From positions 124,001-188,000 of the forward strand of contig NZ_QNUF01000003.1 in the NCBI RefSeq assembly GCF_003385455.1: DNA of 64,000 nt, written 5' to 3'. Both the position numbers and the translations under genes were made by a program. The notes under the pieces are model-generated. The model did no database searches and was not told the origin of the DNA. It worked only from the letters and a program-made list of their open reading frames with translations. Every line of letters begins with the position of its first letter. Positions within the stretch are counted from its first letter, which is position 1. The stretch comes from Chryseobacterium rhizosphaerae (GTDB taxonomy: Bacteria; Bacteroidota; Bacteroidia; Flavobacteriales; Weeksellaceae). This document shows positions 1 through 8,133 of the stretch, piece by piece.

Positions 1-2
1 TG

Positions 3-119
3 TTGCTTATCTATTTTATCAATATTATATTAGCCTTTATTATTTCTGCGGGATTAAAAAAGGTAGATACTTCAGGGTGGAATATTTTGGAATTCCTAAG
101 GAGAAAGACCGCATCTTAG
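3..119 (+). CDS. C-terminal fragment of a membrane protein
   Basis: This frame is open from the left window edge to TAG at 117-119, giving about 38 residues. It begins with a very hydrophobic stretch (LLIYFINIILAFIISAGL) and ends in a short basic tail, RRKTAS. That is what the last helix and cytoplasmic tail of an integral membrane protein look like. The fragment is too short to assign to a family. A second frame is also open across this stretch, but its product is rich in Tyr and Lys and looks less natural. Confidence 0.4.
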   Translation: MLIYFINIILAFIISAGLKKVDTSGWNILEFLRRKTAS

Positions 120-193
120 CATTTTAGAGGTTAATTTGAAATAAAATAATCATTCTTACCTCAATTTGTCTTAATTTTACAAAAATTTATAAC

Positions 194-772
194 ATGTTTA
201 AGTTGAAACTTCCTACCGATCCCAGGTGGGCAAATATTGCGGAAGGAAACATTGAAGAAATTTTGACCGATCATGCATGGTGTGAGCAAAAAGCAGCTAC
301 CAACGCCATTACACTGATCACAATGCTTCCGGAATATCCCGAAATGGTTACAGAGCTTCTGGCTATTGCCCAGGAAGAACTGGATCATTTTAATCAGGTT
401 CATGAAATCATTAAAAAAAGAGGCTACACCTTCGGGAGAGCCAGAAAAGATGATTATGTCAACCAATTAGCAAAATTTATTGTTCAAGGATCCAGAGACG
501 AGCTCATTATAGATAAATTGCTTTTTGCAGCAATGATTGAAGCCAGGAGTTGTGAAAGATTTAAAGTACTCACAGAAAACATTAAAGATGAAGAACTTAA
601 AGTTTTCTATAGAGAGCTCATGATATCTGAAGCCAACCATTATACTTCATTTATTGGCTTTGCAAGACAGCTTGGAGATCCGGAAACAGTAAACAGACGC
701 TGGGAAGAATGGCTGGAATATGAAGCCGACATCATTAAATCCTATGGAAATAAAGAAACCATCCACGGGTAA
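194..772 (+). CDS. miaE: tRNA-(ms2io6A)-hydroxylase, MiaE family
   Basis: The 192-residue product matches the MiaE family, diiron oxygenases of ferritin-like fold that hydroxylate the isopentenyl side chain of ms2i6A at tRNA position 37. Carboxylate and histidine metal ligands are visible: EELDH (61-65), the EARSCERF stretch (about 116-123) and SEANHY (145-150), spaced as in a four-helix diiron bundle. The length is normal for the Bacteroidota form. The ATG at 194 is directly followed by a family-like N-terminus (MFKLKLPTDPRW). It is followed 32 nt later by a DUF502 gene on the same strand. The function is known for the family; activity here is inferred. Confidence 0.88.
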   Translation: MFKLKLPTDPRWANIAEGNIEEILTDHAWCEQKAATNAITLITMLPEYPEMVTELLAIAQEELDHFNQVHEIIKKRGYTFGRARKDDYVNQLAKFIVQGSRDELIIDKLLFAAMIEARSCERFKVLTENIKDEELKVFYRELMISEANHYTSFIGFARQLGDPETVNRRWEEWLEYEADIIKSYGNKETIHG

Positions 773-804
773 AATTTAAAAAATAATAGAGTAAAGACGA
801 TACA

Positions 805-1428
805 TTGAAGAAACCTAGCTTTGAAAATATTGCTAACATTTTTCTGAAAAACTTTTTTCAGGGATTAGTTATTATTGGCCCTATTGGGCTTACTATTTTT
901 GTGATCTGGTATGTGGTGAGTGCTATTGACAATCTTGTTCCGTCGCTCGCCAAACAAATCCCGGGGCTTGTTTTTGTTTCAATTATATTATTTACGGCTA
1001 TTCTGGGCTATTTAGGAAATAAATTCGTGGTAGGAAGGTTCTTCTTTGACACCATGGACAGTTTACTGGAGAAAACTCCAGGTGTAAAACACATTTACAC
1101 CCCCACAAAAGATGTCATGTCTTCATTTGTGGGCGACAAGAAAAAATTCAACGATCCTGTGTGGGTGAAAACCAACGAAAATCCTGAAATATGGAGAATT
1201 GGCTTTCTAACCCAAAAAGAAATGTCAGACGTTGATAAGCATAACTATGTTGCAGTATATCTTCCCCACTCGTATGCTATTTCGGGCTGGGTAATTGTGA
1301 CTGAGGAAAAAAACATCAAACCTGTAGTAGGAATGAATGCAGCTTCAGCAATGAAGTTTGCAGTAAGTGGCGGTGTAGCCGGGTTTAATTCTGCAGATGA
1401 CACCAATATATTTAAAGCAGCTGAATAG
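805..1428 (+). CDS. DUF502 family membrane protein
   Basis: The 207-residue product is a DUF502 protein. Two N-terminal hydrophobic segments (about 17-40 and 51-67) precede the family stretch FFDTMDSLLEKTPGVKHIY, and a soluble beta-rich part follows with AVYLPHSYAISGW. The family has no firmly established biochemical role; a related plant protein (COV1) affects vascular patterning through membrane traffic. The only plausible start is TTG at 805, because no ATG precedes the first helix. The gene probably shares a transcript with miaE and ends 3 nt before a convergent gene, with no terminator hairpin between them. Confidence 0.8.
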   Translation: MKKPSFENIANIFLKNFFQGLVIIGPIGLTIFVIWYVVSAIDNLVPSLAKQIPGLVFVSIILFTAILGYLGNKFVVGRFFFDTMDSLLEKTPGVKHIYTPTKDVMSSFVGDKKKFNDPVWVKTNENPEIWRIGFLTQKEMSDVDKHNYVAVYLPHSYAISGWVIVTEEKNIKPVVGMNAASAMKFAVSGGVAGFNSADDTNIFKAAE

Positions 1429-1431
1429 CAT

Positions 1432-2673
1432 TTACTTACTAATCAAAACTTCTCGCTCTTTTTTTAAATCAAGTAAAAAAAGATCTATCATTTCTTTTTT
1501 AACATGTGCCATTACCACCACCTTTCTCCATTGTGGCTTTAAATAATTATCTGCCACAAGATAATATTTTTCTGCAATGCCTTCAGATATTTCATTAGCA
1601 TCAATCGTAATAATATTCATGTCAGGATTTCTATAATATTTAATTCCCATCTCATTCAGAGCATTGCATAGATAATCTGCACGATCTATCAACTCCTGTA
1701 TGATACGCGACCAACCTTCAGACCCATGGGTCATCAGTATCATCCACATGGAGATTGCATTAGCACCCGAACGGCTTCCACAAAGAGTAAAATCAGATCC
1801 ATATACATAAGATGCTTCCGGCGTCTGTACATATTCAATTAATGATTTTCTACATAAAAAAACACCCGTCCCATAAGGAGACTGCAACATCTTATGTCCA
1901 TCAATAGTAATCGAGCTGATCTCAGGATTTTCAAAACTCAAGTCTTTCTTTTGTGAAGAAAAGGGATAGATAAACCCTCCAAAGGCTGCATCAACATGCA
2001 CAAAGTAATGTTTAAAATATTGCTTCACCAATTTCAGGACAGGTTCCGGAGAATCTACACTGCCAAATATAGTAGTCCCCATTGAAAGATGTATAATTAA
2101 GTATCGAATTCCTTTATTATAAGCTTCTTCCAGCTTCTTATTAAGATCATCTAACAAAATTTCTCTGGTATCATGCTCTACCTTCACAGTAATTGGATGA
2201 ATACCCAACAAATTAGATCCTTTATAAACTGAATAATGGGCATCTTCCGAGAATATAACACCTATTTCTTTCGCTTTGGCATTCTCGTTTTGCATAAAAT
2301 AGTTTCGATACATCCATTGTGCCTGAATATTTGCCTCTGTACCTCCAGGAGCCACATATCCATCATAACCAGATTCTTCAGCACCCAAAATCTCAACGGC
2401 ACAAATCCTGAGAAGATCTATTTCAAGTTGCTGCGTACCGGAAAAATATTTTTCTCCTTCACTATAAGTATGACAACCAATATGATTGGGGTTATTTACT
2501 AAAACCGAAAGAAACGCAGCTTCTTTTAAGAATGGAAAATTATAAAATTGCCCCTGATCCAGATAAGTTCCCGGAAGACCAAGAATAAGTTCGGTATTAT
2601 AGTTTAAATTTTTATTTAATGCATCAAAAACTCTTTCCCTAATAGTTGTTGCTTGAAGCTTTGCCCAATACAT
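1432..2673 (-). CDS. PLP-dependent group II decarboxylase family protein
   Basis: The 413-residue product is a fold-type I PLP enzyme of the group II decarboxylase family (histidine, aromatic amino acid and glutamate decarboxylase relatives). Visible marks are the PLP-contacting HVDAA (226-230, Asp228) and the Schiff-base lysine Lys261 in the DGHKM motif. The stretch APGGTEANIQAQW (about 108-120) is the phosphate/aldehyde-binding region. The substrate cannot be read from sequence. It is shorter than aromatic decarboxylases (about 480), which fits the histidine-decarboxylase-like branch. It is transcribed away from a flavin monooxygenase and aminotransferase pair, so a role in amine or amino-acid metabolism is plausible but unproven. 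Confidence 0.78.
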   Translation of the reverse strand: MYWAKLQATTIRERVFDALNKNLNYNTELILGLPGTYLDQGQFYNFPFLKEAAFLSVLVNNPNHIGCHTYSEGEKYFSGTQQLEIDLLRICAVEILGAEESGYDGYVAPGGTEANIQAQWMYRNYFMQNENAKAKEIGVIFSEDAHYSVYKGSNLLGIHPITVKVEHDTREILLDDLNKKLEEAYNKGIRYLIIHLSMGTTIFGSVDSPEPVLKLVKQYFKHYFVHVDAAFGGFIYPFSSQKKDLSFENPEISSITIDGHKMLQSPYGTGVFLCRKSLIEYVQTPEASYVYGSDFTLCGSRSGANAISMWMILMTHGSEGWSRIIQELIDRADYLCNALNEMGIKYYRNPDMNIITIDANEISEGIAEKYYLVADNYLKPQWRKVVVMAHVKKEMIDLFLLDLKKEREVLISK

Positions 2674-2733
2674 ATTTCCTTGTTTTTAAAATTAAGTGAA
2701 ACTACTCTATTCACTGGATTAGAATAATTTCTC

Positions 2734-2741
2734 CAAAACTA
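2734..2741 (-). promoter_or_regulatory. Candidate -7 promoter element for the PLP decarboxylase
   Basis: Read on the minus strand this is TAGTTTTG, matching the Bacteroidota -7 consensus TAnnTTTG. It would give a leader of roughly 58 nt before the ATG at 2673. No clear -33 TTTG is visible. Confidence 0.4.
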
Positions 2742-2781
2742 CAATTTTTTTTAAATGAATGAAAATTGTTTACGAATTAGC

Positions 2782-2808
2782 TTATTTAGATAATAAATAT
2801 CTAAATAA
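2782..2808. repeat. Perfect 11-bp inverted repeat, possible operator
   Basis: The arms are TTATTTAGATA (2782-2792) and TATCTAAATAA (2798-2808), exact reverse complements separated by 5 nt. The element sits about 40 bp upstream of the minus-strand -7 element, a typical place for an operator. Its composition is extremely AT-rich, so chance formation is possible. Confidence 0.4.
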
Positions 2809-2885
2809 TTCAACATATAATTGAAATTCAATTTAAATCAAAAACTAAAAAAATATTTCAGTTCACCTTGAAAAAGCATAAAAAC

Positions 2886-2912
2886 AAAACCGGAATTTCT
2901 TCCGGTTTTTTT
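2886..2912. terminator. Rho-independent terminator-like hairpin without an obvious gene
   Basis: The arms AAAACCGGAA (2886-2895) and TTCCGGTTTT (2900-2909) pair perfectly around a 4-nt loop and are followed by a T tract. The structure is clear, but the flanking genes both start, rather than end, on either side of it. It may terminate a short unannotated RNA, act as a leader attenuator, or remain from a lost gene. Confidence 0.6.
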
Positions 2913-3057
2913 ATTATCCGGATAATCGTCCATTTTTCACATAAACAAATGAAAATGTTCAACTTAAAAGAAACAAAGTACTATGCTTTTCGTTTTATTT
3001 TTCAGAAATTCAGAATTAAATTACTTTATTTTTTTCAAATCATGAATGTTTTTGATT

Positions 3058-3065
3058 TACATTTG
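3058..3065 (+). promoter_or_regulatory. -7 promoter element for the flavin monooxygenase operon
   Basis: TACATTTG matches TAnnTTTG exactly and lies 65 nt before the ATG at 3130. The -33 region is weak. Confidence 0.5.
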
Positions 3066-3129
3066 CACCTATCTAAAAATAGATTGCGAAAAGTAATTAA
3101 ACACCAACTGAAAAATCCGTTATTCCGAA

Positions 3130-4203
3130 ATGAAGAAAATTGCTGTCGTGGGCGCTGGTATTTCCGGCTTAAGCATGGCGAATTACTTAGAAAAGCACAA
3201 TATTGATTATCATATTTATGAAAGAAGGAAAAAAGAAGATTTAGCAGGTCACGGATTCCTACTCCCACAAGAGGGAATTGAATATCTTTCACAGATTATA
3301 GACCCCAAACTCCTTTTCAACCATGGAAATTTTCTAAAAAAATACATACAATACTCTCACAAAGGAAAAATTCTTGCCGAAAAAGATCTTAATGATGTTT
3401 TTGTGATTTCCAGACATGCATTAATCAATATTTTAACTCAAAATATTTCTCCTGACAAAATAACGTATGAAAAAACGTTAACTTATGACGAAAAAGGAAA
3501 ACTCCAACTTCCTGACGGCACTGATATCGATTCAGACATTGCTATTATTAGTGATGGTTCCAGAAGTCGCATCAGAAGGGAGATTTTTAAGAATGAAAAA
3601 TTGAGGCTTGTAAGAGAAAACGAAATTGTCAACATCATTCAAAACGAAAAAATAGCAGCCTGCATTGAAAACAACTTTATGAAATTCCACCTGGAAGAGG
3701 GCGGACTGACATTCGGAATCCTCAAACTTTCCGCAGATTCTATTCTATGGTATTCACAATTTGACAGTGAAAAATACAAGATCAGTGAAGAATGCTCCAT
3801 AGGCAGTCTTAAAAAATACATGACTGAACTTTTTAAGGACTGGAGCCCTTTAGTCTCATCTATTATCAAAGAATCCAGTTATAAAAACGCCCATTTATGG
3901 CAAGTATATGAATTGGAGGAACTTAATCCTTTTTATCAGGATAATGTTGTCTTTATCGGAGATGCCGCACACCCACTCATCCCGTTTACAAGCCAAGGAG
4001 TTACCTCAGCACTAAAGGACTCGTTCACTTTGACTAAACACTTAATTGAGGAAGAAAACACAGGTGAGGCCTTCCAAAAATATGAAGCAGAAAGAAAGCC
4101 GGAAATTGAAGTCCATATTGCCAACGGAAGGGCTTTACTTAATCAGTTTTTACTTCCGCTAGACCAACATTCTAAAAACATTTTACCAATCTCTTATAAA
4201 TAA
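3130..4203 (+). CDS. FAD-dependent aromatic-hydroxylase-type monooxygenase
   Basis: The 357-residue product is a class A flavoprotein monooxygenase. It has the N-terminal dinucleotide-binding GAGISG (8-13) ending in a basic ribose-binding YERR, the central DG motif in SDGSRSRIRRE, and the C-terminal GD motif in FIGDAAHP (near residue 277), which contacts the FAD ribityl chain and pyrophosphate. Such enzymes hydroxylate small organic substrates using NAD(P)H and O2; TetX and salicylate hydroxylase are in the same superfamily. The substrate is unknown. The stop codon lies 4 nt before the next ATG, so it is almost certainly co-transcribed with the PLP aminotransferase that follows. Confidence 0.82.
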   Translation: MKKIAVVGAGISGLSMANYLEKHNIDYHIYERRKKEDLAGHGFLLPQEGIEYLSQIIDPKLLFNHGNFLKKYIQYSHKGKILAEKDLNDVFVISRHALINILTQNISPDKITYEKTLTYDEKGKLQLPDGTDIDSDIAIISDGSRSRIRREIFKNEKLRLVRENEIVNIIQNEKIAACIENNFMKFHLEEGGLTFGILKLSADSILWYSQFDSEKYKISEECSIGSLKKYMTELFKDWSPLVSSIIKESSYKNAHLWQVYELEELNPFYQDNVVFIGDAAHPLIPFTSQGVTSALKDSFTLTKHLIEEENTGEAFQKYEAERKPEIEVHIANGRALLNQFLLPLDQHSKNILPISYK

Positions 4204-4207
4204 AAAT

Positions 4208-5365
4208 ATGTTCACCAATAACGATATCAATTTTGAAGCTCTGAAAAGAAAAGCCTACAACGGAAGATGGGCAACCCTGGAAGATGGAATTATTCCTTTG
4301 ACCGCAGCGGATCCGGATTTCAGAACAGCTCCTGAAATTGAACAGGGTATCATTGAATACATTAAAGATGGCTATCTGAGCTATGGCCCTTTTTCCGGCC
4401 TTCCGGAGTTTAAAAAGAATGTAGCAGAGCATTTCAATACAGAGAAATTTGGAAATTTCACGCCCGAAAACGTGCTTGCCGTCAACAGCGCAGCTCAGGG
4501 GATGTTTTTAATTGCCTCCTATGTTCTGAAACCGGGAGAAGAAGCTATTATCCTGGATCCTGTAGATTTTCTATTTAAAAAATCCGTGGAAGCAGTGGGT
4601 GGAAAGGCTGTATTGTGCCCTGTAGATACCGTAACCGGAGCTATTGATTTTGAAAAAATGACATCACTGATTACCCCAAAAACCAAACTTATCAGTATAT
4701 GCAATCCCCATAACCCACTCGGAAAGGTATATTCCAAAGAGACGCTAAAAAAGATTTCTGAAATTGCTTCTGCTCATAACCTATGGGTGATGAGTGATGA
4801 GATATGGAGCGATATCGTCTATGACCACAAAGATTTTCACACCTATTCATCCGTCTCAGAAGAAGCAAAGAAAAAAAGTTTTACAGTATATGGATTTTCA
4901 AAATCATTTGGTATTGCAGGGCTCAGAATTGGGGCTGTTTTATGCAATGATCAGGATGTCTTTGAAGATTTTGTAGAAAAATCAAATTTCAACTCAACCA
5001 TAGAAGGAGTTTCTACATTATCACAGATTGCAGCAAGTGTAGCGCTGGAAAAAGCCAAGCCCTGGTACAGGGAATTTTTGACACATTTACAGAATAACAG
5101 GGATCTTGCTTTCCAAATATTGAGCAGCTCTGAGGTTCTGCAACCTCATCTACCCGAAGCTACTTTTGTTTTATTTCCCCAAATTAAAAACGGAATGTCC
5201 AGCGATGAATTTGCCAAACATGTTCTCGATCAAGGTAAAGTAGCTATTGTACCGGGTTCAGAAAGATGGTTCGGAAAAGGAGCAGAAGGACATATCAGGA
5301 TCTGTTTCTCTACTTCACAAGAAATCCTGGAAGAAGGACTGAATAGAATAATAAAAAGCTTTTAA
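4208..5365 (+). CDS. PLP-dependent aminotransferase class I/II (MalY/PatB-like)
   Basis: The 385-residue product is a fold-type I aminotransferase or C-S lyase. It shows the substrate-binding YGPFSGLPEFKK region (about 59-70), the ICNPHNPLGKVY stretch with the PLP-binding Asn, and SKSFGIAGLRIG with the Schiff-base lysine. The length and the opening (PLTAADPDFRTAPEI) resemble the MalY/PatB group, whose members cleave cystathionine or transaminate. The exact reaction cannot be decided from sequence. It is translationally close to the upstream flavin monooxygenase, suggesting both act on the same amino-acid-derived compound. Confidence 0.8.
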   Translation: MFTNNDINFEALKRKAYNGRWATLEDGIIPLTAADPDFRTAPEIEQGIIEYIKDGYLSYGPFSGLPEFKKNVAEHFNTEKFGNFTPENVLAVNSAAQGMFLIASYVLKPGEEAIILDPVDFLFKKSVEAVGGKAVLCPVDTVTGAIDFEKMTSLITPKTKLISICNPHNPLGKVYSKETLKKISEIASAHNLWVMSDEIWSDIVYDHKDFHTYSSVSEEAKKKSFTVYGFSKSFGIAGLRIGAVLCNDQDVFEDFVEKSNFNSTIEGVSTLSQIAASVALEKAKPWYREFLTHLQNNRDLAFQILSSSEVLQPHLPEATFVLFPQIKNGMSSDEFAKHVLDQGKVAIVPGSERWFGKGAEGHIRICFSTSQEILEEGLNRIIKSF

Positions 5366-5440
5366 TATTAAAAATATTCATCAAAAATTAATAATAAGTT
5401 ATTTTTTTTCTAAAACCAATACAGAATTCAATAAATTTAA

Positions 5441-5459
5441 AATATTCATAACGAATATT
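5441..5459. promoter_or_regulatory. Inverted repeat upstream of TonB receptor, possible operator
   Basis: AATATTC and GAATATT form a perfect 7-bp inverted repeat with a 5-nt spacer. It sits just upstream of the expected -33 region of the receptor promoter. It could be the site of an iron- or nutrient-responsive regulator, but AT-rich composition makes this a weak call. Confidence 0.3.
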
Positions 5460-5492
5460 CAATTTTAATACTGATTTAAAAATAAAAATTAA

Positions 5493-5500
5493 TAATTTTG
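5493..5500 (+). promoter_or_regulatory. -7 promoter element for the TonB-dependent receptor
   Basis: TAATTTTG matches TAnnTTTG. A TTG at 5498 that would lengthen the receptor lies inside this element, so the ATG at 5528 is the likely start, with a leader of about 25 nt. Confidence 0.55.
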
Positions 5501-5527
5501 AGACAATCACCAACCAAAGTCTCAAAT

Positions 5528-7975
5528 ATGAAAATAAAATACATCAGCGTCATTTTTCTTAGTGCTTCTTCATTATCTTATGCTCAGCAAGTACATGATA
5601 CTATTGCCAAGGAGTCAAAAATAGAGGAAGTTGCCATTACCGGAAGTCGGAATAAAAAAAGAACGGTCATCAACACGCCTGTTCCCATAGACGTCATTGA
5701 CATTAAGCAGGTAAGCCAGGCAACAGGTCAGGTAGAAGTCAACCAGCTGCTGCAGTTTGCCGCACCTTCTTTTAATTCCAATAAACAATCCGGATCGGAT
5801 GGCGCTGATGCGGTAGACCCTGCTACTTTAAGAGGGTTGGGCCCTGATCAAACCCTGTTATTACTCAATGGAAAAAGATACCATCAGTCTTCGCTAATCA
5901 ATCTTTTCGGAACCAAAGGAAGAGGAAATACAGGATATGATATGAACACCATTCCGATCGGGGCTATTAAAAGAGTAGAAGTTCTGCGTGACGGAGCTTC
6001 TGCACAATATGGTTCTGATGCTATAGCAGGGGTTATCAATGTAATTCTTAATGATCGCGATAAAGGTTTTGAAGGGAATGCTTTTTACGGAATGAACCTC
6101 TTTAAAAGCCCTGGAAATAATGATGTAGTCTCAGACCATAAAATTGATGGGACCACCTTCAATTTTAATGGAAACTTAGGAACAAAAATAGGCTCAAAAG
6201 GAGGCTTCGGAAATTTCACTGCAGAATTTATCAATAAAGATTATGCCATAAGAAATGCAAATCCGGATATTTACAACGACCCTCAGCCCGCTCCAAGACA
6301 ACGCTTTGGAGATGCGAAAGCTCAAAATATATACTTTTTTGGAAATATCGAATTGCCATTATCTGATGGCTTGAAGTTCTATTCTCGTCAAGGGTTTTCT
6401 CATAGAAATACAAAAGCCTATGCATGGACAAGAACGGCGGACGATGACAAAAATATCCCTGCCATTTATCCAAATGGATTCAATCCTATTGAAGATACAA
6501 GCATCACGGATTTCACGTTTGATAATGGATTGAAATTCAACATCGAAAATTGGGACATAGACTTTTATAATGCATTTGGGAATAACAGATTTACTTATCA
6601 AATCGATCAAACTCTTAATGCAACTCTAGGTGCAAAATCTCCCACTAGCTTTAATGCAGGAGGACACTCTCTTTTGCAAAACACAACAGGTTTTAACGCC
6701 GTTAGACAATTTAAAGTTCTGAAGGGACTTAATATAGCGTTCGGATCTGAATTCAGATATGAAAAATTTGATATTATAAAAGGTGAAGAGGCTTCCTACG
6801 CAATGTATGATATCAACGGAAATGTAGTTACAGCAGATACCCCTCAAAATTTATGGGTAACAGTTCCTGGCTCCAGTCCTGTACGTTACCGGCCAGGAGG
6901 TTCACAAGGATTTCCCGGCTATTCTATTGATTTAGGTAAAAACAGAAACAATTTTGCTGCCTATCTTGATACCGAGCTTGATGTAACGGATAAATGGATG
7001 ATCAGTGTAGCAGGAAGATTTGAGAATTACAGTGATTTTGGAAGTACATTAAATGGTAAATTTGCCACTCGTTATGCCATCACCCCACAATTTGCTTTTC
7101 GTGGATCCGTTTCTACAGGCTTTAGAGCTCCTTCTTTAGCACAGAAATACTACAGCCAACAGTTTACCAACTTTCAGGGTGGACAGTTGGTCACCATACA
7201 ACTGGCTTCCAATGATAGTGATCTGGCCAATAAACTGGGAATTGATCAACTTAAGCAGGAAACTTCTGTAAATGGAAGCGCAGGATTTACATTCAATACC
7301 GGAAAATTTACGGCAACCGTGGATGGATACTATATCAGTGTAAAAAACAGAATCGTTTTGACCGGTTATTTTCCCAGAGCAGAACTTCCGACAGAACTTC
7401 AACAACAATATCCTTTTATAGACCAGGTTCAATTCTTTTCTAATGCTATAGATACCAGAACTAAAGGTATTGATGTCATATTAAGCTACAGTGAAAATCT
7501 GGGGCCAGGAAAACTGACAGCTACTTTAGCCGGAAATTATAATGATATGGAGATTACCCAGGTGAATACTTCTGAACAACTGAAAGGCAAAGAAGACACT
7601 TATTTAAGTCCCAGAGAAAGAGCTTTCATTCTTGCTTCTGCACCGAAAACAAAAGTTAATTTAAACCTCAACTATAAAATCAGCAAATTCAATGTTAATC
7701 TTCAGATGGTAAGATTTGATAAGGTAACCCTAATCGGCTATGATGATTCGGAACAGGTATACAACCCTAAAGTAACCACTGATTTATCGTTCGGTTATGA
7801 ATTCTCTAACAGCATCAATCTGACTTTAGGAAGCAAAAATGTATTTAACAGATATCCTACATTACAATCTGCTCACGTAACAAGCGGAAATACTGAAGCC
7901 GGAGGAATTTTTGATCCTGTGCAAATGGGATTTGCCGGAAGACAGGTTTTTGCCCGACTTAATTTTAAGTTTTAA
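5528..7975 (+). CDS. TonB-dependent outer-membrane receptor
   Basis: The 815-residue product starts with a signal peptide (MKIKYISVIFLSASSLSYAQ), which fixes the start at the ATG at 5528 and not the upstream TTG. A TonB-box/plug region follows (IEEVAITGSR, then the VEVLRDGASAQYGSDAIAG plug motif near residue 150), then a long beta-barrel ending in an aromatic residue (FARLNFKF), as outer-membrane proteins do. No SusD partner is next to it, so it is more likely a receptor for a siderophore, cofactor or small metabolite than part of a polysaccharide-utilization locus. The substrate is not recognisable. Confidence 0.88.
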   Translation: MKIKYISVIFLSASSLSYAQQVHDTIAKESKIEEVAITGSRNKKRTVINTPVPIDVIDIKQVSQATGQVEVNQLLQFAAPSFNSNKQSGSDGADAVDPATLRGLGPDQTLLLLNGKRYHQSSLINLFGTKGRGNTGYDMNTIPIGAIKRVEVLRDGASAQYGSDAIAGVINVILNDRDKGFEGNAFYGMNLFKSPGNNDVVSDHKIDGTTFNFNGNLGTKIGSKGGFGNFTAEFINKDYAIRNANPDIYNDPQPAPRQRFGDAKAQNIYFFGNIELPLSDGLKFYSRQGFSHRNTKAYAWTRTADDDKNIPAIYPNGFNPIEDTSITDFTFDNGLKFNIENWDIDFYNAFGNNRFTYQIDQTLNATLGAKSPTSFNAGGHSLLQNTTGFNAVRQFKVLKGLNIAFGSEFRYEKFDIIKGEEASYAMYDINGNVVTADTPQNLWVTVPGSSPVRYRPGGSQGFPGYSIDLGKNRNNFAAYLDTELDVTDKWMISVAGRFENYSDFGSTLNGKFATRYAITPQFAFRGSVSTGFRAPSLAQKYYSQQFTNFQGGQLVTIQLASNDSDLANKLGIDQLKQETSVNGSAGFTFNTGKFTATVDGYYISVKNRIVLTGYFPRAELPTELQQQYPFIDQVQFFSNAIDTRTKGIDVILSYSENLGPGKLTATLAGNYNDMEITQVNTSEQLKGKEDTYLSPRERAFILASAPKTKVNLNLNYKISKFNVNLQMVRFDKVTLIGYDDSEQVYNPKVTTDLSFGYEFSNSINLTLGSKNVFNRYPTLQSAHVTSGNTEAGGIFDPVQMGFAGRQVFARLNFKF

Positions 7976-8100
7976 CAGCGGTTAAAAGTAAGGAGATGGT
8001 AAGTTAGTGAATAGCGTATAGCCACATACTTGCAACAGCTCCTCACTCATAAGTTCACCTAAAACATTCAGAACTTTCTGCTTCCGACATACAAACAAAC

Positions 8101-8131
8101 AAAACTCCTGAAACAGCTTCAGGAGTTTTTG
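8101..8131. terminator. Bidirectional rho-independent terminator
   Basis: AACTCCTGAA (8103-8112) and TTCAGGAGTT (8118-8127) pair perfectly around a 5-nt loop, with A and T tracts on the two sides. It separates the convergent TonB receptor and sugar dehydrogenase genes. Confidence 0.85.
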
Positions 8132-8133
8132 TT

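Larger units (their letters stand above)
2674..3129. other. 456-bp divergent intergenic region with palindromes and an orphan hairpin
   Basis: This region lies between the start of the PLP decarboxylase (minus) and the start of the flavin monooxygenase (plus). It is very AT-rich. It contains a minus-strand -7 element (2734-2741), a perfect 11-bp inverted repeat (2782-2808), a short palindrome AATTGAAATTCAATT (2819-2833), a terminator-like hairpin (2886-2912) and a plus-strand -7 element (3058-3065). Frames crossing it run through the terminator hairpin and have no recognisable product, so I call no gene here. Confidence 0.6.

Noticed and set aside
2868..3206. Plus-strand frame across the orphan terminator and into the monooxygenase
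   Set aside because: It runs through a perfect terminator hairpin and overlaps a real gene start in another frame.
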